DNA from: Bubalus kerabau
Taxonomy: Eukaryota; Chordata; Mammalia; Artiodactyla; Bovidae
Direction of reading: 5' to 3'
Assembly (NCBI RefSeq): GCF_029407905.1
Contig: NW_026577928.1
Location: forward strand, 992,001-1,056,000
Length of the DNA: 64,000 nucleotides
Positions 10,311 to 20,660 of this stretch are shown here, piece by piece (positions within the stretch are counted from its first letter, which is position 1; every line of letters begins with the position of its first letter). A model generated the notes under the pieces. That model did no database searches and was not told the origin of the DNA. It saw only the letters and a program-made list of their open reading frames with translations. A program made the position numbers and the translations under genes.

Positions 10311-10668
10311 TAAGGAGGTTATACATTTATTACTTAAATTTATACAGAGACCTAAACTAAACATTAGACCTAAATTAACATATCCATAGGGAAACAGCTA
10401 GACAAATAGTGAAGTTATGTTCCAATTGTAATTAATCACTTAAACGTAAACACACAGGGGCAGACTACAATGATGAGACACTAGATGCCTGAATTACAGG
10501 CTACGACTCGGCCCCTGGTCAAGTAAAAAGGCCTCCTTACGGGAGAGTGAAAAAGGCCAGATGTGTTGCTAACTTGTGGGAGAGGGTATGCTTGTATATT
10601 TCTACAGAATGCAGATTCTCCGGTTTGGATCTCAGACAAATTCATCATGTCACATTCCCCAAAGACCA
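10311..10668 (+). pseudogene. pol: Integrase remnants: zinc-binding N-terminal piece and C-terminal piece
   Basis: Around 10399-10432 the codons give ARQIVK followed by C-x2-C, the second half of the integrase HHCC zinc-binding domain. At ~10578-10646 another frame gives GRGYACIF, then a short Asp-Ser-Pro segment with a conserved Trp, as in the C-terminal DNA-binding domain of class II integrases. The catalytic core is absent: only ~130 bp separates the two pieces. Several stops and frame changes interrupt them. Integrase normally joins viral DNA to host DNA; this remnant cannot. It fixes the 3' end of pol at about 10668, next to the CpG-rich host segment. Confidence 0.7.
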
Positions 10669-10670
10669 GG

Positions 10671-11036
10671 TTCGCGGCGCGCGCACTCGCTCGCTCCCCC
10701 TCCCCCAGCCAGCTCTCGCCTCCGCGCCACCAGCAGCGCCTCGCACCCACCTCTCTGCACCCCGTGACCTAGAGCAAAGAAGTCTGTGCAGCGAGTGAGG
10801 GCCAGAGAGGAAAGCGCGCCCGCGGAGTGCCGTCCAGACCAGCGTGGCCCCACCGGCGAGAGGGGACCGCCCTGAGCCCAAGCGGTGGCGGCTAGCCCTA
10901 AACCACGAACCCTGCCCCTCCGCCCACCATAGGCGCCTTGGCCCACAGCCTGCCGCTCGCGTTCTGCCTCCTGATGCTGGGGACACTGCTCCCCTGGGCT
11001 GACGCCTACAGCTGCTCCCTGGTTCATCTTGTTTAA
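10671..11036 (+). pseudogene. TIMP2: TIMP2-like first exon fragment: 5' UTR, signal peptide and first mature residues, captured in the provirus
   Basis: This CpG-rich segment differs sharply in composition from the AT-rich DNA on both sides. From 10929 it reads GALAHSLPLAFCLL (after a start codon changed to ATA), a hydrophobic Leu-rich core, an ADA-type cleavage region, then YSCS and LVH. That is the secretory signal and mature N-terminus of ruminant TIMP2, recognised from memory of the family. TIMP2 is a secreted inhibitor whose mature Cys1 chelates the metalloproteinase zinc; here the codon is TAC (Tyr). Similarity ends ~7 residues into the mature protein and TAA follows at 11034-11036. The 5' part (10671-10928) looks like a GC-rich untranslated leader; I could not align it from memory. 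No intron is present, and the orientation is that of the provirus. It is a decayed fragment and cannot make TIMP2. Confidence 0.85.
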
Positions 11037-11093
11037 ACCCTCAATATAATGTTTGCTCCTTTGTAATGCTACAACATCCACCTTATCTTATGA

Positions 11094-11846
11094 TGTAACC
11101 ACTTATTGAATTATGGTCTTGCTGTATTACAACAACTACAGGATTTAATGCAAACACGACGGTTTGTGGGCTTACTTATCTTGGGAACAGCAGCTTTGAT
11201 AAGTGCAATCACTTCTGTTACTGTGGCAGCAATATCATTGACTCAACAAGTACATACTGCTCAATATGTTGATTCTATGTCCAAAAATGTTTCTTTAACA
11301 TTGGCAACACAGGAAGCTATAGAGAGAAAATTAGAAATGAGGGTAGACGCCCTAGAGGAAGCAGTAATACATATTGGGACTGAATTGCAGGCTTTAAAGG
11401 TGAAATTGGCATTGTCTTGTCATGCTGACTATCGGTGGATATGTGTAACACCCCTGAAAGTAAATGAGACAGATTTTGAATGGGAAAAGATTAAAAACCA
11501 TATTTCAGGTATCTGGAACAGCTCTGACATTGGTTGAGACGTAGGGAAACTTCACTATCAAATAGCAACCATGGAGCACTCCCGATTAGATTTTACTGCT
11601 GCTGGAACAGCAAATGATTTCTTCCATACTTTCCCTAACTACATCTCAGGAAAGAATATTCTGTCTAATGTCTTTAGCTATGCTGCTGTGGCTGCTTTAA
11701 TTCTGCTTCTCATAATCATTCTTCCTTGTATTGTCAGGATTCTTCGGCAGAGTATTCAGAGGCTCGCGACTGAGCTACATCTGGCTGTTTTAAGAAATAC
11801 AAAACGGGGAGATGCCGGGAGCCGGCGAGAGACATTCCACTCGTGA
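11094..11846 (+). pseudogene. env: Env transmembrane-subunit remnant with an in-frame stop
   Basis: The frame runs from after a stop at 11091-11093. It encodes a hydrophobic alanine/isoleucine-rich fusion-peptide-like segment (~11167-11250), an amphipathic heptad region and a C-x7-C loop (~11421-11447). A single TGA interrupts it at 11535-11537. The same frame then resumes (Met at 11571) through an ectodomain end, a ~25-residue membrane anchor (~11670-11745) and a short basic tail, ending at TGA 11844-11846, 31 bp inside the 3' LTR. The surface subunit and furin-type junction are missing. In an intact retrovirus this subunit mediates membrane fusion. Here the upstream half is gone and the frame is interrupted. 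Confidence 0.85.
11801..11812 (+). other. Polypurine tract before the 3' LTR
   Basis: AAAACGGGGAGA directly precedes the 3' LTR TG. One C interrupts the purine run. Such tracts prime plus-strand synthesis in retroviruses. Confidence 0.65.
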
Positions 11847-13106
11847 CAAATGTCATGAGGAAGGAGGCTGGGCATACACAAAGGCGGGATCGAGCCTCGG
11901 GAGTCCTCCCGGATATTCTTGAGCATCTACCCCCCAAAACCAGAGTCTGCCTACTTTATTGCTTTGTGCTCTCCCCTCTGACTTTACTGGGGGCTGTCCC
12001 CCACCACCATCTCACTCTCTCTGTCAAAGAGCTAACTTACAGCTCCAATTAATAAAGTTCCTGGGCAATGAGGAGTGTTTAAATCCAAACACGTCAGATG
12101 GCTCTCTAACTCGCCTGACAAATTTACCCGGTCTCCTACAGCAATGCATACAATTGTTTACAGTCTCCGAGCCTCGAGAGGCACGGGAAGCTTAAGATAT
12201 TCAAATAGCTTAGAGCCTCTCAGAGAGTTAGAAACTGTCAGAATAAAACTAGTAAAAGATTTCATTGATGAACCAATGCTTGTTGCCAAGTTTCCACGTC
12301 CCCTGAATTGTATCCTTGAATGTGTATTAATTAATATAGTTGGTATGTAGAAGAAATAAGTAGTGGCCTTGGTGTTACTAACTTTAGACCCTTAAGGTAA
12401 TAAATTATTTCCTTTGTTGTAAGCCCATTACACATCTGCCCTATAGGAATGCAATTTTATCTTCGAAAGATGGGGCCAAACCTTAAAATAATTACTCTTA
12501 GAGAAAATAAGTCTTACGGTTGATAAGTCTTTGTCAAGAGTCATAAAATGTTAATAGGTCTTCTGGCTAGAAGATGATGTAAATCACCTAAACCATTTGT
12601 ATACGATACATTTGCAGGACAGAAACTCTGGTTTTTGATAAGGATCAAAGGCTGCTGTCTTTGCATCCCCATTATCCTCTATGTGTAACTTAGGGTATAA
12701 AAACCCCTGTTGAAAATAAAGCTACGGGCCTTGATTGCCAACGCTTAGTCTCCTAATGTCATTCTTCCCCTCAATTTTCAGATGAGTGTCCATCTGGAGC
12801 GCGGATATCCTCTGCGACCATTTATTTGCCTGGGCTTCGAAGACCACTTGAGAAGGTGTCTAAGGTGGGGCACTTTTCGCTATTCGAGAGGGAGCCTGCG
12901 GCCTCCGTGGTCAGAGCTAACCTGGTGTCACGGGTTATACTGATTTTCCGCATAAACCAAGCTACTCAGCTTCTTTTCTCCACTAAATTTTCCTACTGAG
13001 CTATCCTCATTCTATTACTCTTTATATCTTCGATAAATAAATCAATAGGTCGCCTACTCTGTCTCCCCTTCGAAAACCCTGGACCAGCCGAGGCTGGACC
13101 TTGTCA
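11813..13106 (+). repeat. 3' LTR of the endogenous retrovirus (1,294 bp)
   Basis: It begins TGCCGGGAGCC and ends TTGTCA against satellite A. It is collinear with the 5' LTR with scattered substitutions and small indels, including a TATATAAA-like tract near 7455-7465 of the 5' copy that is shortened near 13034-13046 here. It keeps a better TATA box than the 5' copy. Confidence 0.93.
12696..12703 (+). promoter_or_regulatory. TATA box of the 3' LTR (TATAAAAA)
   Basis: TATAAAAA, then AATAAA at 12715-12720. If active, transcription would read into satellite A on the plus strand. There is no evidence of activity beyond the motif. Confidence 0.6.
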
Positions 13107-13112
13107 GAAGAG
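13107..13112. repeat. Target-site duplication, right copy (GAAGAG)
   Basis: It matches GAAGAT at 6213-6218 in five of six positions and is followed by satellite A in register. Confidence 0.75.
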
Positions 13113-15070
13113 GGCCTCATCTCGATTTGAAGCAGGAACCTCAGGGTTGCTCTCCATTTCTGACTCTGAACACAGAGTCCCTACAGAGTTAGGACAGGAG
13201 AGTCAGGCCTCGTCTTGTGTGGAGGAATGGAACTCCACTGGACTCTCGAGTTGTTCACCGGATAACAGGCCACTTGTCGAGCTGTGTGTGGAACCTGCGG
13301 TTTTATCCGGACGATGCATGGGGGTGTCAGTTCCCCTTTGTTTTTTGCCTTCATACACAGGGTTGCCTTCGAAGAGGTATCCAGCCTTCAGATTCTTATC
13401 AAGAGCAGACCAGGAAATCAGTGTCTTTCGGCATGTGGCACCACCCACAAGCCTACGTCTCGAATTTCTTCTTGAGACGGACCTCAACCTGAGGTGCACC
13501 AGGAAGATCGGTAACCCTTTCAGACAAAGCAAGTGAATCGACCCTCTTGTCCCGATCAGGAGGGGAGAAGGGGCTCAGATGAAGTGGTGCCGGGAACCTC
13601 GATGTTCCCCTCGAGTAAAACTGGGATGTCGGGGAACTTTTGGAGTCACATCAAAGGTGCTAAGTACCGTTTCAAACTTCAAGACGGAACGTGAGACTTC
13701 TCTTGAGACGCTGTAGCTGGCAAGGGCCTCATCTTGTGGTGACGGGTTAACCACGTCGTTTTTCTCGAGTTGTGGCGGGATTCTCGAGTTAGGTCAGGAA
13801 ATTCAGGCTTCCTCTTGTGTTGGCCCAGGGAAGTCCAGTCTTCCATTCGAGTTGCGAGGGAGAGCTAGGGATTGCGCTTGAGTTACTGCAGGGCAAAAGA
13901 GACCTTATCTAGGCTTGTGTCCAGGACATAATGTTCGTCTCCAGGGGGGACAGGGATCTCGGGGTTGCTTTCCTGATGCACCCGGGGAGTCAGTCCTTGT
14001 CTCGAGGGGAAGCGAAGGACTCCACTCTCCTCTCGAGTTGCGACGGGTATCTCTTGGAGCCCACTGAGTGGCCTAAAGGGAGTCAAGCCTCCTGTGGAGT
14101 TTGGAGAGAGGACTCGTGATTGCTCTCCAGGCCATGCAGGAAAAGAAGGCCATCATCTCGCGATGAAGGGGGCGTCTCGTGGGTTTTCTCGAGCTGCAGC
14201 GCCAGTGTGGGGTTTCTCATGAGGTACTACGGGGAGCTCAGGGAGCCTCTCATGTGGCGCTTGGGAAGTCAGGTCTCCATGCGCATTGTGAGGGGGAGCG
14301 CGTCATTGCTCTAGAGTCATGGAAGGTGTATCGGGCCTCAAGAACCGTTAAAGAAGGACTTTCAAGGTGTTTCTTGGGTCACGGCAGTAAACCCTGGGTT
14401 CCCTCGACTAGTGCCGGTGGCCTCAGGGAGCTTCTCAGTGTGTCTCTGAGAAGTCAAGGATACCCTGGAGTTGGGAGGGCCCTCTCGGGACTCCACTGGG
14501 TTTGGTGCAATAGAAGAGGGCCTCATCTCGAGTGGAGGCAGGAACCTCAGGGTTCGTCTCCATTTCTGACTCTGATCGCAGGGTCCCTGCAGAGTTGGGA
14601 CAGGAGAGTCAGGCCTCGTCTTGTAAGGAGGAATGGAACTCCGCTTGCCTCTCGAGTTATTCACGGGGTGACAGGCAACTTGTCGAACTGTGTTTGGAAT
14701 CTGCGGGTTTTTCCGGACGATGCACGAGGGTGTCAGTGCCCCGTCGTGTTGTGCCTTCTTCCACAGGGTTGCCTTTCAAGAGGTGTCCGGGCATCGGGTT
14801 CTTATCAAGAGTGGACCAGGGAATCGGGGTCTTTCAGCATGTGTTACCACCCATGAAGCTACGTCTCAAATATTCTCGTTAGACCGGCCTCATCCTGAGG
14901 TGCGCTGGGAAGGTTGGGAACCCCTTCCAGACAAAGCACGGGAGTCGACCCTCCAGTCGCAATCAGGAGGGGAGAAGTGGCTCAGATGAAGTCATACCGG
15001 GAACCTCGGTGTTCCCCTCGAGAGAGACCAGGGTGTCGGGGAACTTTTGGAATCGCATCAAGGGTGCCAA

Positions 15071-15095
15071 GTTTTCACACTTGAAGTGTGAAAAC
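15071..15095. repeat. Perfect 12-1-12 palindrome in a satellite A monomer
   Basis: GTTTTCACACTT, one G, then AAGTGTGAAAAC. Other monomers have a single GTTTCGCACTTCAAGACGG-type sequence at this place, so the hairpin is private to this monomer and adds bases followed by a second ACACTTGAAG. Confidence 0.9.
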
Positions 15096-15508
15096 ACTTG
15101 AAGAAGAAACCTGGGACTTCTCTTTAGACGCTGTAGCGGGCAAGGGCCTCATCTTGCGATGACAGGGTAACCATGTGGTTTTTCTCGAGTTTCGGCGGGA
15201 TTCTCGAGTTACGATGGGGAATTCAGGCTTCCTCTTGTGTTGGCCCAGGGAAGTCCAATCTTCCATTGGAGTTGCGAGAGAGAGCTAGGGATTGCTCTCG
15301 AGTCACTTCAGGGCAAAAGAGACCTCATCTAAGCTTGTGTCCAGGACCTAATGTTCCTCTCCAGGGGCGACAGAGATCTCGGGGTTGCATTTTAGACGCA
15401 CCCGAGGAGTCAGACCTCATCTCGAGAGGAAGGAAAGGACTCTGCTCTGCTCTCGAGTCCCGACGGGTATTTCTTGGAGACCACTGAGTGGCCTAAAGGG
15501 AGTCAAGC

Positions 15509-15518
15509 CTCCTGTGGA
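15509..15518. repeat. L1 target-site duplication, left copy
   Basis: CTCCTGTGGA here and CTCTTGTGGA at 23698-23707, one mismatch in ten. Satellite A reads in register across the two. Confidence 0.7.
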
Positions 15519-15849
15519 TTTTTTTTTTTAATTTTATTTTATTTTTAAACTTTACATAATTGTATTAGTTTTTCCAAATATCAAAATGAATCTGCCTCAG
15601 GTATACATGTGCTCCCCATCCTGAACCCTCCTCCCTCCTCCCCCCCCATAGCATCCCTCTGGGTCGTCCCAGTGCACTAGCTCCAAGCATCCAGTGTCAT
15701 GCATCAAACCTGGACTGGCAACTCTTTTCATACATGATATTTTACATGTTTCAATGCCATTCTCCCAAATCTTCCCACCTTCTCCCTCTCCCACAGAGTC
15801 CATAAGACTCTTCTATACATCAGTGTCTCTTTTGCTGTCTCGTACTCAG
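15519..15849 (-). other. L1 3' UTR and poly-A tail (complement)
   Basis: The T-run at 15519-15529 and T-rich tract to ~15550 are the tail. Sequence up to ~15850 has no ORF2 similarity and includes a C-run (15644-15650). The boundary with ORF2 is approximate. Confidence 0.7.
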
Positions 15850-18800
15850 GGTTATTGTTACCGTCTTTCAAAGTTCCATATATATGCGTTAGTATACTGT
15901 ATTGGTGTTTTTCTTTCTGGCTTACTTCACTCTGTATAATAGGCTCCAGTTTCATCCACCTCATTAGAACTGATTCATTCTATTCTTTTTAATGGCGGAG
16001 TAATACTCCATTGTGTATATGTACCACAGCTTTCTTATCCATTCATCTGCTGATGGACATCTAGGTTGCTTCCATGTCCTGGCTATTAGAAACAGTCCTG
16101 CGATGAACATTGGGGTACACGTGTCTCTTTCCCTTCTGGTTTCCTCAGTGTGTATGCCCAGCAGTGGGATTGCTGGATCATAAGGCAGTTCTATTTCCAG
16201 TTTTTTAAGGAATCTCCACACTGTTCTCTATAGTGGCTGTACTAGTTTGCATTCCCACCAACAGTGTAAGAGGGTTCCCTTTTCTCCACACCCTCTCCAG
16301 CATTTATTATTTGTAGACTTTTGGATTGCAGCCATTCTGACTGGCGTGAAATGGTACCTCATAGTGGTTTTGATTTGCATTTCTATGATAATGAGTGATT
16401 TTGAGCATCTTTTCATGTGTTTGTTAGCCATCTGTATGTCTTCTTTGGAGAAATGTCTATTTAGTTCTTTGGCCCATTTTTTGATTGGGTCATCTATTTT
16501 TCTGGAGTTGAGCTGTAGGTGTTGCTTGTATATTTTTGAGATTAGTTGTTTGTCAGTTGCTTCATTTCCTATTATTTTCTCCCATTCCAAAGGCTGTCTT
16601 TTCACCTTGCTAATAGTTTGCTTTGATGTGCAGAAGCTTTTAAGGTTAATTAGGTCCCATTTGTTTATTTTTGTTTTTATTTCCAATATTCTGGGAGGTG
16701 GGTCATAGAGGATCCTGCTGTGATGTATTTCAGAGAGTGTTTTGCCTATGTTCTCCTCTAGGAGTTTTATAGTTTCTGGTCTTACGTTTAGATCTTTAAT
16801 CCATTTTGAGTTTATTTTTGTGTATTGTGTTAGAAAGTGTTCTAGTTTCATTCTTTTACAAGTGGTTGACCAGATTTCCCAGCACCACTTGTTAAAGAGA
16901 TTGTCTTTAATCCATTGTATATTTTTGCCTCCTTTGTCAAAGATAAGGTGTCCATATGTGTGTGGATTTATCTCTGGGCTTTCTATTTCGTTCCACTAAT
17001 CTATATTTCTGTCTTTGTGCCAGTACCATACTGTCTTGATAACTGTGGCTTTGTAGCGGAGCCTGAAATCAGGTAGGTTGATTCCTCCAGTTCCATTCTT
17101 CTTTCTCAAGATCGCTTTGGCTATTCGAGGTTTTTTGTATTTCCATACAAATTGTGAAATTATTTGTTCTAGCTCTGTGAAGAATACTGTTGGTAGCTTG
17201 ATAGGGATTGCATTGAATCTATAAATTGCCTTGGGTAGTATACTCATTTTCACTATATTGATTCTTCCAATCCATGAACATGGTATATTTCTCCACCTAT
17301 TAGTGTCCTCTTTGATTTCTTTCACCAGTGTTTTATAGTTTTCTATATATAGGTCTTTAGTTTCTTTAGGTAGGTATATTCCTAAGTATTTTATTCTTTC
17401 CGTTGCAATGGTGAATGAAATTGTTTCCTTAATTTCTCTTTCTGTTTTCTCATTATTAGTGTATAGGAATTCAAGGGATTTCTGTGTGTTGATTTTATAT
17501 CCTGCAACTTTACTATAGTCATTGACTAGTTCTAGTGATTTTCTGGTGGAGTCTTTAGGGTTTTCTATGTAGAGGATCATGTCATCTGCAAACAGTGAGA
17601 GTTTTACTTCTTCTTTTCCAATTTGGATTCCTTTTGTTTCTTTTTCTGCTCTGATTGCTGTGGCCAAAACTTCCAAAGCTATGTTGAATAGTAATGGTGA
17701 AAGTGGGCACCCTTGTCTAGTTCCTGACTTTAGAGGAAATGCTTTCAATTTTTCACCATTGAGGATAATGTTTGCTGTGGGTTTGTCATATATAGCTTTT
17801 ATTATGTTGAGGTATGTTCCTTCTATTCCTGCTTTCTGGAGAGTTTTTATCATAAATGGATGTTGAATTTTGTCAAAGGCTTTCTCTGCATCTATTGAGA
17901 AAATCATATGGTTTTTATTTTTCAATTTGTTAAGGTGGTGTATTACATTGATTGATTTGCGGATATTGAAGAATCCTTGCATCCCTGGGATAAAGCCCAC
18001 TTGGTCATGGTGTATGATCTTTTTAATGTGTTGTTGGATTCTGATTGCTAGAATTTTGTTAAGGATTTTTGCATCTATGTCATCAGTGATATTGGCCTGT
18101 AGTTTTCTTTTTTTGTGGGATCTTTGTCAGGTTTTGGTATTAGGCTGATGGTGGCCTCATAGAATGAGTTTGGAAGTTTACCTTCCTCTGCAATTTTCTG
18201 GAAGAGTTTGAGCAGGATAGGTGTTAGCTCTTCTCTAAATTTTTCGTAGAATTCAGCTGTGAAGCCGTCTGGACCTGGGCTTTTGTTGGCTGGAAGATTT
18301 TTGGTTACAGTTTCCATTTCCGTGCTTGTGATGGGTCTGTTAAGATTTTCTAGTTCTTCCCTGGTCCAGTTTTGGAAAGTTGTACTTTTCTAAGAATTTG
18401 TCCATTTCTTCCACGTTGTCCATTTTATTGGCATATAATTGTTGATAGTAGTCTCTTATGATCCTTTGTATTTCTGTGTTTTCTGTTGTGATCTCTCCAT
18501 TTTCATTTCTAATTTTATTGATTTGATTTTTCTCCCTTTGTTTCTTGATGAGTCTGGCTAATGGTTTGTCAATTTTATTTATCGTTTCAAAGAACCAGCT
18601 TTTGGTTTTGTTGATTTTTGCTATGGTCTCTTTTGTTTCTTTTGCATTTATTTCTGCTCTAATTTTTAAGATTTCTTTCCTTCTACTAACCCTGGGGTTC
18701 TTCATTTCTTCCTTTTCTAGTTGCTTTAGGTGTAGAGTTAGTTTATTTATTTGACTTTTTTCTTGTTTCTTGAGGTGTGCCTGTATTGCTATGAACTTTC

Positions 18801-19686
18801 CCCTTAGGACTGCTTTTACCGTGTCCCACAAGTTTTGGGTTGTTGTGTTTTCATTTTCATCCGTTTCTATGCAAATTTTGATTTCTTTTTTGATTTCTTC
18901 TGTGATTTGTTGGTTATTCAGCAGCGTGTTGTTCAGCCTCCATATGTTGGAATTTTTAATAGTTTTTCTCCTGTAATTGAGATCTAATCTTACTGCATTG
19001 TGGTCAGAAAAGATGCTTGGAATGATTTCTATTTTTTTGAATTTACCAATGCTAGCTTTATGGCCCAGGATGTGATCTATCCTGGAGAAGGTTCCATGTG
19101 CACTTTAGAAAAAGTTGAAATTCATTGTTTTGGGATGAATTGTCCTATAGATATCAATTAGGTCTAACTGGTCTATTGTATCATTTAAAGTTTGTGTTTC
19201 CTTGTTAAATTTCTGTTTAGTTGATCTATCCATAGGTGTGAGTGGGGTATTAAAATCTCCAACTATTATTGTGTTAGTGTTAATTTCTCCTTTCATACTT
19301 GTTAGCATTTGTCTTACATACTGTGGTGCTCCCACGTTGGGTGCATATATATTTATAATTGTTATATCGTCTTCTTGGATTGATCCTTTGATCATTATGT
19401 AGTGACCTTCTTTGTCTCTTTTCACAGCCTTTGTTTTAAAGTCTATTTTATCTGATATGAGTATCGCTACTCCCGCTTTCTTTTGGTCCCTATTTGCATG
19501 GAAAATCTTTTTCCAGCCCTTCACTTTCAGTCTGTATGTATCCCCTGTTTTGAGGTGGGTCTCTTGTAGACAACATATGTAGGGGTCTTTTTTTTGTATC
19601 CATTCAGCCAGTCTTTGTCTTTTGGTTGGAGCATTCAACCCATTTACGTTTAAGGTAATTACTGATAAGTATGATCCCATTGCCAT
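15850..19686 (-). pseudogene. L1 ORF2 (endonuclease-reverse transcriptase), disrupted
   Basis: ORF2p nicks target DNA and reverse-transcribes its RNA in place. The start is at 19686, with an endonuclease beginning VITLNVNGLNAPTKR and a QETHL motif. A stop at 19105-19107 ends the first frame. The same frame resumes at 18831-18340, a shift puts 18317-18075 in another frame, and the first returns at 18000-16996 with the reverse-transcriptase catalytic FADD at 17581-17592, then 16851-16228 with a C-terminal C-x3-C-x7-H-x4-C-like knuckle near 16245-16300, then 16221-15964. A further shift near 15964 carries the final segment (EPIIQSEVSQKEK). At least three stops and two shifts interrupt it. Domain order is normal. 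Confidence 0.9.
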
Positions 19687-19739
19687 TTACTTTATTGTTT
19701 GGGGTTTGAATTTATACACCGTTTTTGTGTTTCCTGTTT

Positions 19740-20660
19740 AGTATTTGTTGGAGAGCTGGTTTGGTGGTGCAGAATTCTCTCAGCTTTTGCTTGTCTGAAA
19801 AGCTTTTGATTTCTCATTCATACTTGAATGAGATCCTTGCTGGGTACAATAATCTGGGCTGTAGGTTATTTTCTTTCATCATTTTAAGTATGTCTTGCCA
19901 TTCCCTCCTTGCTTGAAGAGTTTCTATTGAAAGATCAGCTCTTATCCTTATGGCAATTCCCTTGTGTGTTATTTGTTGTTTTTCCCTTGCTGCTTTTCAT
20001 ATTTGTTCTTTGTGTTTGATTTTTGTTAATGTGATTAATATGTGTCTTGGGGGGTTTCGCCTTGGCTTTATCCTGTTTGGGACTCTCTGGGTTTCTTGGA
20101 CTTGAGTGAGTATTTCCTTCCCCATTTTAGGGAAGTTTTCAACTATTATCTCCTCAAGTATTTTCTCACGGTCTTTCTTTTTGTCTTCTTCTTCTGGGAC
20201 CCCTATGATTCGAATGTTGTAGCGTTTAATATTGTCCTGGAGGTCTCTGAGATTGTGCTCATTTCTTTTAATTCGTTTTTCATTTATCCTCTCTGATTCA
20301 TTTATTTCTACCATTCTATCTTCGAATTCACTAATCCTATCTTCTGCCTCTGTTATTCTACTATTTGTTGCCTCCAGAGTGTTTTTAATTTCATTTATTG
20401 CATTATTCATTATATATTGACTCTTTTTTTATTTCTTCTAGGTCCTTGTTAAACCTTTCTTGCATCTTCTCAATCCTTGTCTCCAGGCTATTTATCTGTG
20501 ATTCCATTTTAATTTCAAGATTTTAGATCCATTTCACTCTCCTTACTCGGAATTCTTTATCAGGTAGATTCCCTATCTCTTCCTCTTTTGTTTGGTTTGG
20601 TGGGCATTTATCCTGTTCCTTTATCTGCTGGGTATTCCTCTGTCTCATCTTGTTTAAATT
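19740..20660 (-). pseudogene. L1 ORF1 (RNA-binding coiled-coil protein), disrupted
   Basis: The clearest part is 20410-19997: a Glu/Lys/Arg-rich coiled coil with NSRITEAEDRISE, then the RNA-recognition part with NIRIIGVPEEE and later RRNPPRHILI. Upstream, the complement of 20430-20520 continues the coiled coil in another frame. ORF1p normally forms trimers that coat L1 RNA. Ends are approximate because stops interrupt both sides. Confidence 0.8.

Larger units (their letters stand above)
6219..13106 (+). mobile_element. Degenerate class II (betaretrovirus-like) endogenous retrovirus, chimeric internal region
   Basis: A 6,888-bp provirus has two ~1.3-kb LTRs starting TGCCGGGAGCC and ending CA, a primer binding site beginning TGGCGCCCGA (tRNA-Lys3 type), a purine tract before the 3' LTR and an imperfect 6-bp target duplication. 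The ~4.3-kb interior is far short of a full provirus. In order it holds a matrix-like Gag frame, a second fragmentary Gag segment, dUTPase-protease remnants, an AT-rich filler, two integrase remnants, a TIMP2-like host segment and an Env transmembrane-subunit remnant. Most of capsid, nucleocapsid, reverse transcriptase, RNase H, integrase core and Env surface subunit is absent or unrecognisable. Class II is inferred from the dUTPase joined upstream of protease, the LTR length and the 6-bp duplication. The element is defective. Confidence 0.93.
13113..15518. repeat. Satellite A array, middle block (~1.7 monomers)
   Basis: It continues the 1.4-kb satellite from the point interrupted by the provirus (…GGAAGAGGGCCTCATCTCGA) to the L1 insertion. 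CTCGAG sites at 14001 and 14032 are 31 bp apart. It belongs to the diverged subtype. No gene is present. Confidence 0.9.

Noticed and set aside
10671..11036. Functional TIMP2 gene or alternative promoter
   Set aside because: Only a first-exon fragment is present, the ATG and Cys1 codons are changed and a stop follows immediately. No other exon or splice donor is supported in the window.
10650..11081. Minus-strand 143-codon frame over the CpG-rich segment
   Set aside because: The plus-strand reading matches the TIMP2 leader; the opposite frame is compositional.
17579..17866. Plus-strand open frames inside the L1
   Set aside because: They are antisense shadows of ORF2; the minus-strand reading has the recognisable reverse-transcriptase motifs.
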